Numbered from the stretch's first letter, positions 35,099 to 45,971 are shown. The stretch: 64,000 nucleotides of DNA from Streptomyces sp. NBC_01476 (GCF_036227265.1 NZ_CP109446.1:4904001-4968000); one strand, 5' to 3'. Translations and numbers: made by a program. Notes: a model not told the origin generated them from the sequence alone.

Positions 35099-38000
35099 TC
35101 GGCCTCCTCAATGTTCAGATGAGCGTCGGCCTGCCATTGCTTCTCGGGGACTACCCGCCATTCAAGGTTCGCCTGGTAACCAGGGCCGCCGTATTCCGCT
35201 GGCCTGTTCGGCTTAAAGGACGGCGGGCGGTATTGGCGGAGTTTGTCCTTGCTTATCATAGTCCTTCCATCTTTGGCCAACCTGTACCCTGGCCCAACCC
35301 AAGCCGCGCCCATCATTTCCGCCTCCGCCTTACTGACTGTGCCAACACCCGACATACCCTTTTGACGAGCAGCATCACTCAACATTCTGGCCAGCTCCAC
35401 TTCGCGTTCGACCGAAACCGCCCCGGGGACAGCCAGTTCGCCGCCTACGCCATATTCTCCACCGGCAGCAAGATAGGCGGCTTCCGAACCGTTCTCTTTT
35501 GCAGCCTTATAGACGTCGGAATCCGTATCCGCACCAAGAGCGGCTGCCCATCTGTCAAACTGGTCGGCGTCACCGCTACTGCAGAAGTCCGAGTCGGCCC
35601 AACAAACGGGGTTTGCGATATCGGATATCTCGTCGAGAGCATTGCCGATTCCGACGAGCTTCCCCATGACTATACTACGCAGGGGATTGTGCGGCTTTTT
35701 GCGGGGTTTCGTATTCGCAGTGAATTGCTGGACATAGTAGCTGACCCCCTGCTGGAAGGAAAGCTGCTCGTATTTTGGCGTCGCCTGACCATGGCTGTCC
35801 GTGTACCCCTGGTCGTGGTACCAATCATTCAGTCCTTGAGCAGTCCCGAATCCGAGCCCCGAAGTGTCATCGTAGAGCATCTGCCCGGAGGGATCAGTGA
35901 AGGTCGCAGGGTTGTTATCGGCGTAGGCATAGCCGTTGAGCGACTGTGAGTCGGTGGTGTCGAGGAGGGGGTCGACGCTGATGAAGCGGCCGGTGGTGGG
36001 GTCGTATTCGCGGGCGCCGATGTAGGTGAGGCTGCTGGTGGGGTCGGTAGCTTTGCCGAGGAATGCCTTGTCGTCGGGCCAGGTGCCGGTGCCGCCGGTG
36101 CGGGGGGCGCCGAAGGGGGTGGTGTAGCGCTTGGTGACTGCTTGGGTGTTGCTGTCCAGGGCGAGGCTACTTGTGCCGTGCTGGTCGGCAGCGAGCCAGG
36201 TGAGGGTGTTGGTGCCGCTCTGGTTACTGCGCAGAGCGATGGTGAAGCTGCCGACGGTGTAGTAGCGCTGGGCCCAGTATTTGGCGGTGGAGGTGGTGGT
36301 GTCGAGGTGGACTTCGGTGTTACCGAGGTAGAGGACGCTCTGGCCGCTGGTGTTGCGGCGGATGAGGAGATTGCCGTCGGCGTCGTAGATGTGGCTGGTG
36401 GTGCTCTTCGTGGCCCCAGCGCTCGACTTCTCGGTGAGGGTGTCGAGTTGGCCCTCGGGTGTCCAGGTGAGCGACTGCGTGTCGGTGCCATTTGGGCGCG
36501 TTGTGGTGTCTCCGGCGTTGTCGTACACATAGGTGGTGGGCGCGCCGGTGCAGGTAGCTGCCGAGGCGACACTGGTGAGTGCGTGGGGACGTGCCGGGTT
36601 GTAGCAGTACGTGCTCAGCGCGCTGGTACCGGTGGTGCTGTGGCTGGTCTCGGACGTGCGAAGCCCTGCGTCGTTGTAGGTGTAGGTCGTCCAGTAGGGG
36701 CTGGGGCCGCCGAGGTTGGCGGTGGTGCGGCCGGTGGTCGCGCAGTCGGCGGTGGCGGGTGTCCAGGCGTCGGTCAGGCGTTTGTAGCCGTCGTAGGTGA
36801 AGCACTGGTTGTCGGCGGTGCTGGTGCCGCCGAGGGTGGTGTGGTCGTAGATGTGGGTGACGTTGCCGGAGTCGTCGTAGCCGTAGTTGAGGTCTTGGTC
36901 CGGGTAGCTGTGGGTCTGGTCGGTGACGGCCGACTCGGTGAGTCGGTCGGTCCCTTCCTGGTAGGTGTTGGTGATGTAGGCCTTTTTGACGCCTGCGGCC
37001 GTTGAGATGCCGAGGGTCAGCTGCTGGGTCTGGCCGATGTCGTTGTATACGGCGCCGAGGAGGTAGTTGCTGGCGCCGCTGACGTCGGTGGGCAGGCCCA
37101 GAGCGTTGTAGTGGGTGTTGACGATCTCGGCGTTGAGGCCGCCGGCCGCGGGTTGGTTGATGTACTGCTGGGTGCCGTCGAGGTTGTAGTAGGTGGAGGT
37201 GGTCAGCTTGCTGGTGACGGCGCCGGAAGTGACCATCGGGTCGGTGGCGGGAAGGTCGATTTCGGTGGTGGTGGGCCGGTCCAGGCTGTCGTAGGCGGTG
37301 ACCTTCTGGGTGTAGGCCGTACCGGTGGTGCCACCGATGTAGCGGGTCGAGGAGTCCAGTTGGCCCTTGAGCAGAGTGTCGTAGGACCAGGTGGCGATCT
37401 TGTTGGCGTTGGTCTGGGAGGTCTGCCACTGGTCGGTCTTGCGGCCAAGGGGGTCGTACGCGTACAGCAGCGTTTTCTGGCGGGAGTCGGTGGTGGAAGC
37501 CACCTGGTCGAGGCTGTTGTAGGCGGTGGTGGCGGTGCCCTTGTCCGGGTCTGTCACTGAGGTCTGGCGGCCGAACAGGTCGTAGGCGTAGGACCACTGG
37601 GCATCGGGGCTGTTGACGGTACTGGGCTTGCCGTCGCGGGTGTAGGTGAAGGTGGTCGAGTGGTAGGCAGCCCCGACGCCCGCGCCGTAGGCGGTGTCGG
37701 CGGGGTCGGTGCCGGAGTACTCGCGCTGTTCGGTGGTGCGGCCGAAGATGTCGGTGATGGTGCGGGTGGCAGAGCCGCCGGTCAGGGCGGTGGTGGCGGT
37801 GGAGTCACCGGTGTAGCTTGTGCTGCTCGTCCATGTCTTGTCACCGTAGATGTACAGGCTGCTGGTGGTGGGGCGCCCGACGCCGTCGAAGACGGTCTCC
37901 GTCTGCTTGGGCGCTCTGCCGGACTCGGCCCGGGCGTAGGCGCCTGAGGGGTTCGCGGTGGAGTCGAAGACGTCGGCGTACGTTTCGTAGGCCAGGCCGC

Positions 38001-41000
38001 GGCTGTCGTAGCGGGTGTCGGTCAGCAGCCGGCCGCCGTTCGCACCGGGGGACTGTGTCTGCAGGGGGCGCAACAGCGAGTCGTAGATCGTATAGGTGGT
38101 GTTGTAGACGTCATTGCCCCTGATGGTCGACGTGGATGTCCACGGTGGGGCCTCGTTGGTGACGTGGTAGGCGTAGGTGTAGTTCGCGCCGTCGCCGCCT
38201 CCGCGCGAGCGGTTGGGCAGCCAGACGGCGGTGACCCGGCCGAGAGCGTCGTAGGCCGACTCGGTGAGCTTGGTGTTGACGTCGGCGGACATCACGGTAT
38301 TGCCGCGGGCGTAGTCCAGGTACGTGAACGTTTTCTGTGTTTTGGCGTTGGTGGTCGCGATCATGGTCAGGGGGCCGGCACCGGTCGGGGTGTAGGCGGT
38401 GCTGGTGGTGTTCCCGGCCGCGTCCGCAGCAGACAGGATCCGGCCGAGTTTGACAGTCGCGTCGTCGTACGTGGTCTTCGTGACGGTTTGCCAGGAGGTG
38501 GGGTTGCGCTCCCCGCCAGTGGCTGTTGCGGGGTAGGCAGAGGCACGGCCGGTCCAGGTCGCCTCGCCCAGCGTCGGGGTCTGGGAGGCAGACCACGCCG
38601 TCGCGGCGGTGTTGTCGTAGGCGATGCCGTTGTCGGAGATGACGTCGCCGCGGTTGGTGCTGTCGGCAGGCAGCACAAGGGCGGTTTCTGCGGTGGAGCA
38701 GACGTGGCTGGTGGTGCGGGTGCGGGAGACCAGGGAGGTGATACCCACGGCGGTGTTGCGGGCGTACCAGGTGCGGGTGCAGGACTCGTCGCCGTTCAGG
38801 CCGAGTTGGCCGGAGTCGTTGACCTGGGTGGGCATGCCGTAGCTGTCGTAGGTGGTGTTGACGCTGTGGGTGCGCCACCCGGCGGTGGCGGTCAGGTACG
38901 TGGATGTCTGGGTCTTGGCGGTGCGGACGTAGTACGCCTTGATGTTGGCGTAGGACTTCTGCTGCGTGGCAGTGTTGCTGGACCACGGGTCGTTGAGGGT
39001 CACCGAGACCGGGGTGGTGCCGTCGTAGGTGACCTGCTCGCGGGTGAATCCGGCGTACTGGTTGCTGTCGGTGATGTTCGGCACGCTCAAACCGGTGAAG
39101 CTGACGCCCGCTGCCTGCACGGAGCGGGTGGTGCCGTCCTTCTGTTTGTCGCCGTCCATGCCCTGCATGTACACCGACACGGTCTTGGACTGTGTGTCGC
39201 TGGATACGCCGGTGGTAGTCGTCACGGTGCGGTAGCCGCGCCAGACGGACCAGGTGCGCTCGTCCGCCGGGGTCATGGGGTCGTCGTTGTAGTGCCAGGC
39301 AGGCCCGGAGTAGGAGTAGGCACTCTCCATCGTCTGGCCCAGCGCGGTGGGGTCGGAGGTGACCACGGCCAGTACCCGGTACTTGTGGAACCAGTCGATG
39401 GACGCCTCGGTGGCACCGTTGATGTGCCAGTACACCGGGTAACAGCTCTTGGTGTCGTTGTCCTCGGCCGCCGGCATGTTCGAACCGCGTACACACTCGG
39501 GATCCGAGAAGGTCACGCTGGTGATGGCACCGGTCTCGGTGGTGACGCTGGCGATCCGCGGCAGGTTCAGCGGGAGGATGTCATCGGTCGGGGCATCGAC
39601 CCGGTTCGCGCGCATCTGGTACGTGAAGGTCACCGGGTCAAGGGTGATCGGCGTACCAGTCTTGCCCGTACGCTGAATCGACTTCAGTGTGAGCGTCTGG
39701 TCGGAGCTGTCGCCGATGTCGCCCGGGTCCAGGAACTGCTGGGTCAGAGCCCACGAGTCCACGGCGGTGTAGGCGGCCGGGCTGGCGGCCGCGTTCCAGG
39801 CGAAGGTGCTGATGCCGGTCAGGCGCTTGCGAGTGAAGAACGCCGGTCCGGTCGCATGGCAGTCCGCACCGGAAGCGCAGATGGAGTCGAACGGCACATC
39901 CGGCCAGTTGGGGGCGGTTGTCTTGGTCAGCGAGGAGCAGTCCGCGGCGGTGCACCGCTCGGCATAACTGAAGGTGACCTTGTCCGACGCGGTGCCGGTG
40001 AACAGGGTGTCGGAGCGCTGTCCATAGAGGATGTGGTCGAGGTATCCGCCGCGGGTGTAGGAGGCGGTGCCGGTGGTGGCGCCATTCTTGGCGTAGTAGT
40101 TGGTTTCCGGGGTGTACCAGTACGACATGGCGTTGCCGTGCAGGTCCACGACGTAGTCCAGGTTCCACCGCCATGCCTGGTTCTTGGCTCGCCCAGAGAA
40201 GCTGGTCCCGGAGGAGTAGCCCGGTTCGCCGGAGTCGTCGCCGAACACCGGAACGGTCCAGACCGAGTTGGTGGCGTCGCTGGCGCCGGCTCCGGGGAGC
40301 TTGTTCAGGCCGAAGACGTACTTGGTGCCGTCTCCGGTGGTGACGGTCCAGTACTCCCCTGCGCCGTCGATGCCCGTGTCGCCCTCGTCGCCGTTGTTCG
40401 CGCCGGTGGAGTGGGTCACGGTGGAGGCGTCGTCGTCCTTGAGCCGCCAGGTCCCGGTGGTGTCGTCCTTGACCAGTTCGGTCGACTTTCCGTTGAGGAC
40501 CAGAGAGGCGTTGTCGTACTTCCAGCACTCGTCGAACTTGCCGGTCTGCCCGTCGTCGTCGCAGGTTGCGTAGGAGCGCTCAACGTACGAGGAAGAGCTG
40601 AGGTCGAAGCCTTCACCGACCTGGGTGCTCTGGTTGTTCGTCGAAGCGGTCTTGCCGTCCGTGCTGCCCGAGTCGTAGGACAGGGCCAGGTCCGGGGCGG
40701 GACCGGCCGCCGCGGGCGGGGTGCTCATCGGGTAGGACCACGTGAACGATCCCGAAGAGCCGCCGGCAGCCCAGGTGGATGACGCGGACAGCGGCGAGGC
40801 CGTGTAGTTACCGGCGCCCGACGAGGATTCCCCCGATGCGGCAGCCAGCGCCAGCACTGCGGCAGACGAGGCGGCTTGCTTCGGCAGACTGACCTGCGCG
40901 GTGACGGACTGCCCGCTGATGCTGTTGTGGGAGTTCAGCGGGGTCTGCACACGGCAGGCAGGCTTCTGCGGGGTGGTCAGTGCGCAGGTCGGCAGCTGCA

Positions 41001-41625
41001 CCAGGCGCAGCCGACCCGACCAGCCGCCTCCATTGGCGGAGGCGAAAGCGGAGTAGTCCACGCTCAATTGGGCGCTTCCCGCATCCGCTGCAGCCGCGGT
41101 CAGCACCACCCCGTTGACCCCGGCCTTCTGAGCCTCCTTCTGGCTCAGAACCCGGACCTGAACCTCACCGGTGGCGCGCGTGCTGCCTTTGCCCTGTGTG
41201 ATGGTGACGGGCAGTCCCCCAGCGGTCAGTTCCGTCGGTGCACCGGGGGTGATGTGGCCTGTCGCCAGTGCTTCCGCCGGCCAGGCCGCCATCTGCTCGG
41301 TCCGAGCCCTTTTCGCCTGTGCGGTGTTGGTGGCCTTACCGCTGGTGACCCGTGCCCGGGCGGTGTTCGCGCCCAGTTTGGTGACCGGGTCGACCTTCAC
41401 CGAGCGCGATTTGGGCAGTGCCGGCGCGCCGAGCCCCCCGCCGCTGTCAGCGGCGGCCACCGGGGCCGCCAGACCGACGGGGACCACCAGGGCCACGCAC
41501 AACGCCGCGACAAGCGGCACCCGGCGCCGTCGGCGGACCCCGCCGGGGACTTGTTCACGTAGCGGAAGCAGGACCCCGCGGATGAGGGTGTTCCTCATCC
41601 ACCGGGCTCTCATACGGGCACTCAC
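35095..41625 (-). CDS. RHS-repeat polymorphic toxin with variable C-terminal domain
   Basis: 2176 residues from GTG 41625 (GGAGG seven bases upstream). Basic N-terminus then a hydrophobic signal segment (~36-59, ending APVAAADS). The region to about 750 has secreted SpvB/TcaB-like character. From ~1000 there are many YD/RHS repeats (for example YDSLDRPTTTEI, YNDAGLRTSE). The conserved core ends with DPTTGRFISVDPLLD and YAYADNNPATFTDPSGQ (~1870-1916). The last ~260 residues form the exchangeable tip; its end (RQYRPPSFKPN, YQANLEW, QWQADAHLNI) recalls the polymorphic toxin type 17 group, probably an RNase, but this identification is from memory. G+C falls over the tip. Downstream Imm8-like gene overlaps; upstream LamG gene is likely co-transcribed. 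Confidence 0.88.
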   Translation of the reverse strand: MSARMRARWMRNTLIRGVLLPLREQVPGGVRRRRRVPLVAALCVALVVPVGLAAPVAAADSGGGLGAPALPKSRSVKVDPVTKLGANTARARVTSGKATNTAQAKRARTEQMAAWPAEALATGHITPGAPTELTAGGLPVTITQGKGSTRATGEVQVRVLSQKEAQKAGVNGVVLTAAAADAGSAQLSVDYSAFASANGGGWSGRLRLVQLPTCALTTPQKPACRVQTPLNSHNSISGQSVTAQVSLPKQAASSAAVLALAAASGESSSGAGNYTASPLSASSTWAAGGSSGSFTWSYPMSTPPAAAGPAPDLALSYDSGSTDGKTASTNNQSTQVGEGFDLSSSSYVERSYATCDDDGQTGKFDECWKYDNASLVLNGKSTELVKDDTTGTWRLKDDDASTVTHSTGANNGDEGDTGIDGAGEYWTVTTGDGTKYVFGLNKLPGAGASDATNSVWTVPVFGDDSGEPGYSSGTSFSGRAKNQAWRWNLDYVVDLHGNAMSYWYTPETNYYAKNGATTGTASYTRGGYLDHILYGQRSDTLFTGTASDKVTFSYAERCTAADCSSLTKTTAPNWPDVPFDSICASGADCHATGPAFFTRKRLTGISTFAWNAAASPAAYTAVDSWALTQQFLDPGDIGDSSDQTLTLKSIQRTGKTGTPITLDPVTFTYQMRANRVDAPTDDILPLNLPRIASVTTETGAITSVTFSDPECVRGSNMPAAEDNDTKSCYPVYWHINGATEASIDWFHKYRVLAVVTSDPTALGQTMESAYSYSGPAWHYNDDPMTPADERTWSVWRGYRTVTTTTGVSSDTQSKTVSVYMQGMDGDKQKDGTTRSVQAAGVSFTGLSVPNITDSNQYAGFTREQVTYDGTTPVSVTLNDPWSSNTATQQKSYANIKAYYVRTAKTQTSTYLTATAGWRTHSVNTTYDSYGMPTQVNDSGQLGLNGDESCTRTWYARNTAVGITSLVSRTRTTSHVCSTAETALVLPADSTNRGDVISDNGIAYDNTAATAWSASQTPTLGEATWTGRASAYPATATGGERNPTSWQTVTKTTYDDATVKLGRILSAADAAGNTTSTAYTPTGAGPLTMIATTNAKTQKTFTYLDYARGNTVMSADVNTKLTESAYDALGRVTAVWLPNRSRGGGDGANYTYAYHVTNEAPPWTSTSTIRGNDVYNTTYTIYDSLLRPLQTQSPGANGGRLLTDTRYDSRGLAYETYADVFDSTANPSGAYARAESGRAPKQTETVFDGVGRPTTSSLYIYGDKTWTSSTSYTGDSTATTALTGGSATRTITDIFGRTTEQREYSGTDPADTAYGAGVGAAYHSTTFTYTRDGKPSTVNSPDAQWSYAYDLFGRQTSVTDPDKGTATTAYNSLDQVASTTDSRQKTLLYAYDPLGRKTDQWQTSQTNANKIATWSYDTLLKGQLDSSTRYIGGTTGTAYTQKVTAYDSLDRPTTTEIDLPATDPMVTSGAVTSKLTTSTYYNLDGTQQYINQPAAGGLNAEIVNTHYNALGLPTDVSGASNYLLGAVYNDIGQTQQLTLGISTAAGVKKAYITNTYQEGTDRLTESAVTDQTHSYPDQDLNYGYDDSGNVTHIYDHTTLGGTSTADNQCFTYDGYKRLTDAWTPATADCATTGRTTANLGGPSPYWTTYTYNDAGLRTSETSHSTTGTSALSTYCYNPARPHALTSVASAATCTGAPTTYVYDNAGDTTTRPNGTDTQSLTWTPEGQLDTLTEKSSAGATKSTTSHIYDADGNLLIRRNTSGQSVLYLGNTEVHLDTTTSTAKYWAQRYYTVGSFTIALRSNQSGTNTLTWLAADQHGTSSLALDSNTQAVTKRYTTPFGAPRTGGTGTWPDDKAFLGKATDPTSSLTYIGAREYDPTTGRFISVDPLLDTTDSQSLNGYAYADNNPATFTDPSGQMLYDDTSGLGFGTAQGLNDWYHDQGYTDSHGQATPKYEQLSFQQGVSYYVQQFTANTKPRKKPHNPLRSIVMGKLVGIGNALDEISDIANPVCWADSDFCSSGDADQFDRWAAALGADTDSDVYKAAKENGSEAAYLAAGGEYGVGGELAVPGAVSVEREVELARMLSDAARQKGMSGVGTVSKAEAEMMGAAWVGPGYRLAKDGRTMISKDKLRQYRPPSFKPNRPAEYGGPGYQANLEWRVVPEKQWQADAHLNIEEAE

Positions 41626-41779
41626 AGCCAGGCCTCCAAACCCATCGGATACACGGCGTAGACACGCACGTACGCACTGAGACCGTTGCCGGACAGCGCA
41701 CGTGCCGAAAAGAGGGATTCACTGCTGAGCAGGTGGAGCGCGGGGGCGGGTGCTTGCCGCCCCCGCTGGTGTCGCGGGC

Positions 41780-44700
41780 TCAGTCCAGGCCGGCGTCGAC
41801 GATCTGCTGCTGGTTGGTCATCGCACCGGCCCACAGCCGGATATCGGTGATTTTCCCGGGCAGGTAGTGGGCCCAGTCGCTGTCGCCGGCGGCGTGACCC
41901 TCGCCCACCGCGAAAGCCCCGGACCCGATCACAGCCGTGTAGGTGTGTGTGACGTCAGCGTCGTTCTCGGCAGCGCTGAGATAGAAGCGGACAACCCGGG
42001 AGGGGGCGTCGAAGGTGCCCGTCAGGCGTACCGAGCTGCCCAGGTCCGCGACCTCGTTCGACCTCACACCGTCGAAAGTATTGTCGGCGTTGAGGCGGCC
42101 GAACCACCAATAGCCCTCTGGGGTCGGCGTGATGACGCCGGTGTCCGGGTCGACCTTGCTGCCGGTGCCGGTGCGCTGATACCAGAATCCCCACGCCGAA
42201 CCGTCCGCGGATCGCTGCCCGATGACCTGTGCGGTGTAGCCGACGGGCTGTGCCAGCAGCTGGTTTTCATCAGCGTCGACTTTGGTGGACACAGTGAAAG
42301 AGGCGGTGTCATCGATCACCGGGCCCGGGGTGGTGGCAGCACTGGTCGGCCCGCCCAGCACGATCGCCTGACCGTCCAGTGACGCACCGCCCGACAACGT
42401 CAGAGAACGCCCGTATCCGGATGTTGCATCCGCCAGCGTGGTTGCACCGACTGCCGCCCCATCGGGGTTCCAGCTGCCCATCAGTTCGACACTCGACGGC
42501 GACCCGTCACTGGTCGGGTCGGTCAGCAGCCGGTCTTCCGTGGCGATCTCGTTTGCCGTGAGGGTCCGCTGCCACACGGCGGTCTCATCCACCCGGCCGC
42601 TCCAGTAGTCGCTGTAGGTCCCGGACCCGGCACTGCGCCGTCCGAACTCCAGTTTCCCGTCGGATACGCTCGCACCCGAGGTGGCCGGCAGGGCGACCGG
42701 AGCTGACTGCGGCCTGCCATTGACATACAAGGTGAGTGTGTGGTTCGGGGCGTCATACACACCGGTCAGATGCGTCCACACCTTCAACGGCACGCCCACG
42801 GTGGCGGAATTGACGCCCAGGAACTTGTGAACGCCGTTCTCATTCCAGCTCCACAGGAACACCCATTTCTGGATGCTGGACGAGTAATAAAGGGAGAACC
42901 CTGAATTGTCGCTGCCGGTCTCCGACACGACCGTCCGGAAAACCGAGCTGTCCGTGAGATAGGCCCAGGACGACACGGTGAACGACGACTGCGCGTTGAC
43001 CACCGGGCCTGCCGTCTCCGCATACCCCTGCTGATTCGCGGTATTCGTCGTGTCGTTCAGCCACAGCGACTCGTCGGAACTGCCACCCCGGGCCAGCGAC
43101 GACCACCCGGCACCCCCCGTGAACAATGTCGCCGGGTGACGGATACCCTCCGTCGCCGTATCAGCGGCCGTCGTCACCCCCGAATTCGGGGCCCCGTCAT
43201 TGAAGCGCCAGCGACCCGAGGCTGTCTGCCCTTCCTTGACACTGAACGTGACACCCTTCGACTGCCCCCAGCCCGCACCATCCATCGCCCTGACCAGCAA
43301 CACCTGCGTTCCCGCCAGTTGCGGAGTGACCGTGGGCTGCACACTCGCCCCCGTGATCGGCTGCGACCAGCCACCCGACCCCAGTTTGTACTCGTAAGCC
43401 AGGTTGACGTCACCCGTGGCCGGCCCGAAAGTGAACTTCGCCCCGACCCCGGGACCACCCGCGGCGATACATGAGCTACTCGTGCACTCCGTATACGGGC
43501 TGCCCACCGTGACCACCGGAGGCTTGGGAGCCGTGGTGTCCACCTTGAAGTAACACCACCCCGTCGTCGTCACCGTGCTGTGCGACTCCACGAAACTCGC
43601 GCCGCCGTCGTAGAACGACTGCGTGAACACCGCCAACCGGGACAGCTTCCCCTCGGCCAAAGTGACGGGCGACGGATCGGTCTCCGTCACGTTGTTTCCT
43701 ATGTAGCCGCTGCTGGGCCGCACCGGCTCGGTCGCCACCGACCACGTGCCGTCGCTGTTCTGCTGCTGGATGTAGAAGTGGGCCCTCAGACTCGCCCCGC
43801 TCGCCCCGCCCGCGGCCGTTTCCACCTTCGCCGTGAGATTCGGCTTCGCCTCCCCGATCACCTGAGGATCAGAGGAGTTGGTCTCGCAGCTCACACCGCT
43901 GCCCGCGACGATCCCGGCGCTCTTCGGAGCCGCGGGAAGCCCCACATAGGTCACCGACAGCACCGCGTTGTTCAAGAACCGCTTCCACGCACTCGTGTCG
44001 CCCTCGTCACGGGCCTTGAGCAGCAGCGTCAGCCGGTCGAACTTCCCCGCCGCGAAATCGTTCACAGCGGACGTCAGCCGTGAGTCGTGGAACTCGATCG
44101 GTGCGGCCGGCTGTGACGGGCTGCACGCAGAACCCCGCCCCGCTGACACATCCCGGCTCGCCATCGTCCCCAGATTGTCCGGACGCCCGGCCCACGTCGT
44201 GGCGGAGGAGATGTTGGTGGTCCGCAGCAGATCAACGAAACGGGCATCGCAGGTGAACGACCAGGACTCGGTGTCCCGGAACGTCGTGTCCAGCACCTTC
44301 TTGCCCGCCAGATTGGCCGGTGAGAACTGGAAGTACAGCCGCTCCGTATAACCGGGCCCGCACACGTACCCGTCGTACTGGTCGCAGTGCCCCATCCCCT
44401 CACCCTCGTTGTTACTGCCGTTGCCCCAGTTGAAATTGGTGACACCGTCAGAACGCAACTGCGTATGCGCGGTCTGATCCAGACCGATACTCGGATCGAT
44501 GTACACCGGGAAAGCACCGGCATCGGGATTCGCCAGCAGCGCCGCATCCGGCACAACCGCCAAGGCCTCGCCACCCACCTGCACCGGCAGCACCGCCGAA
44601 GCATCACCCTCACCAGGACCCGTAGTCGGGTCGTCCGTTCCGCCGCTCGACGGATCCGTAGGATCAAGGGCTGCCGCGGTCGCACTGCCACGTGCCGCCT

Positions 44701-45511
44701 TGGTGGCCCGCGCACCAGCCGAATCACGCGCCGTGTCCGCGGAGTTGTCCCCCTGCGAGTCCCACATCGCAGCCGCCGGCCCCGAGAAGACCGCGTGGCC
44801 ATCGGCGTCAACCGCGCTCATCCCGCCACCGCCGGTCTGCGCCACAGTCAACCCGTCCGACGTGAGAGGGAACTCGATCCTGCCCAGTTCCGGATTCGCC
44901 CCAGCCTGCGGTGTCTTGACCACCAGGAGCTCTCTGAAGCCCTCGGCCGACGCGGTCATCCGCAGGTCGACCCCGGGGAGAACATCGGCGTACGTCGCGC
45001 TGGAACCGTCCAGCACCGGCACCGGCAGCGTCCCGGGCCAACCCAGACGCAGGGAATGGCCGTCGTGCGCAATATCCACCAGCCCCGAGCCGTCACCACC
45101 ACTCGAAAAGGCCAGATCCACCACCGCTGCCTTCGGACCGACACTTCCGTCCGAGCGCGTCTCAAGCGTCGGATCCGGTGCCGCCCACGAACCGTCCGCC
45201 CGCTTCACCCGCACCGGAACAGCCGACTGGTCCAGCGTGAACGACGTACCGTCCGGATCGGCGTAGGTCGTGGAGTACTCAGTCCGCTCGCTGGTGACCT
45301 CGACCGGCTCCCCGGATTCCATGGCCTGGGCAGCAGCCCGTTGCGCCGCTGACAACGTTTTCGCCTGCGCCGCCGGGCCGCCCGAATCCGCCTGAGCAAC
45401 CCCGACCCCCACGGCTGGCAACACCGCGAGCAGAGCCGCAGTCACCGCGGTGACCGCCACCCCCCGCACCAACCGGCGCCGCGCATGACGACGCACCCCA
45501 CCCCACCCCAT
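41780..45511 (-). CDS. Secreted LamG-domain protein upstream of RHS gene
   Basis: About 1243 residues from ATG 45511 (GGGGTGGGGAC before it; the frame opens at 45547). Signal peptide: basic MGWGGVRRHARRRLVRG then a hydrophobic core ending VGVAQADS. The middle has a DNRLRE-like beta region (TERLYFQFSPANLAGKKVLD). Two LamG/concanavalin-like domains lie at about 767-990 (SGRWRFNDGAPNSG, then FTVSSWAYLTDSS and VYDAPNHTLTLYVNG) and 1010-1240. It ends 155 bp before the RHS gene. Such LamG proteins commonly precede RHS proteins in Streptomyces; surface presentation or adhesion is inferred. Confidence 0.85.
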   Translation of the reverse strand: MGWGGVRRHARRRLVRGVAVTAVTAALLAVLPAVGVGVAQADSGGPAAQAKTLSAAQRAAAQAMESGEPVEVTSERTEYSTTYADPDGTSFTLDQSAVPVRVKRADGSWAAPDPTLETRSDGSVGPKAAVVDLAFSSGGDGSGLVDIAHDGHSLRLGWPGTLPVPVLDGSSATYADVLPGVDLRMTASAEGFRELLVVKTPQAGANPELGRIEFPLTSDGLTVAQTGGGGMSAVDADGHAVFSGPAAAMWDSQGDNSADTARDSAGARATKAARGSATAAALDPTDPSSGGTDDPTTGPGEGDASAVLPVQVGGEALAVVPDAALLANPDAGAFPVYIDPSIGLDQTAHTQLRSDGVTNFNWGNGSNNEGEGMGHCDQYDGYVCGPGYTERLYFQFSPANLAGKKVLDTTFRDTESWSFTCDARFVDLLRTTNISSATTWAGRPDNLGTMASRDVSAGRGSACSPSQPAAPIEFHDSRLTSAVNDFAAGKFDRLTLLLKARDEGDTSAWKRFLNNAVLSVTYVGLPAAPKSAGIVAGSGVSCETNSSDPQVIGEAKPNLTAKVETAAGGASGASLRAHFYIQQQNSDGTWSVATEPVRPSSGYIGNNVTETDPSPVTLAEGKLSRLAVFTQSFYDGGASFVESHSTVTTTGWCYFKVDTTAPKPPVVTVGSPYTECTSSSCIAAGGPGVGAKFTFGPATGDVNLAYEYKLGSGGWSQPITGASVQPTVTPQLAGTQVLLVRAMDGAGWGQSKGVTFSVKEGQTASGRWRFNDGAPNSGVTTAADTATEGIRHPATLFTGGAGWSSLARGGSSDESLWLNDTTNTANQQGYAETAGPVVNAQSSFTVSSWAYLTDSSVFRTVVSETGSDNSGFSLYYSSSIQKWVFLWSWNENGVHKFLGVNSATVGVPLKVWTHLTGVYDAPNHTLTLYVNGRPQSAPVALPATSGASVSDGKLEFGRRSAGSGTYSDYWSGRVDETAVWQRTLTANEIATEDRLLTDPTSDGSPSSVELMGSWNPDGAAVGATTLADATSGYGRSLTLSGGASLDGQAIVLGGPTSAATTPGPVIDDTASFTVSTKVDADENQLLAQPVGYTAQVIGQRSADGSAWGFWYQRTGTGSKVDPDTGVITPTPEGYWWFGRLNADNTFDGVRSNEVADLGSSVRLTGTFDAPSRVVRFYLSAAENDADVTHTYTAVIGSGAFAVGEGHAAGDSDWAHYLPGKITDIRLWAGAMTNQQQIVDAGLD

Positions 45512-45547
45512 AAGTCCCCACCCCGGAGTCACACACGCATCGAACAA

Positions 45548-45971
45548 ACTACCGATCGAACACTAGGTGCGGCATTCAAGCAAGTCCAGGCCATCGAATC
45601 CGGATAAAAGGCCCAGTCCGGGCGATCCCTGTCAGGCGACTGTGTGGCGACACCCATGGTTTAACGCACCAGCAGCATTACCCAGCATCTCAGGTAAAGA
45701 GTACGCAAAACGCCAGCGCGATCCTCGGATCGAGAGACGCGAACGCACTGCAGAAGAAGCGGAGGGAACGATCGGCGGAACCGCGACAGCCACCGGCCGC
45801 CTCGACAGCGCAGGCGAAACCGTCCCCCGCGTGGCCGAAGGTGACCTCGCCGCGGGTTACCCGCCCGGCGTTCGCGACCAGGCCCCGCCGTCAACCACCG
45901 GGAAGCGCCGCGCGCAGACCCGATGACATCACCAGGCAGGCGCCCGCAGCGCCTCCTGCTCTGCCAGCCTG
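45548..45971. other. Gap between LamG gene and IS5-like element
   Basis: 424 bp. It must contain the promoter of the LamG-RHS-immunity operon near 45550-45620, where the DNA is relatively AT-rich. A plus-strand open frame of ~119 codons is present, but it has no recognisable protein and no convincing start, so no gene is called. Confidence 0.4.

Noticed and set aside
45567..45926. 119-codon plus-strand open frame upstream of the LamG gene
   Set aside because: No family, no convincing start site, overlaps the expected promoter of the toxin operon.
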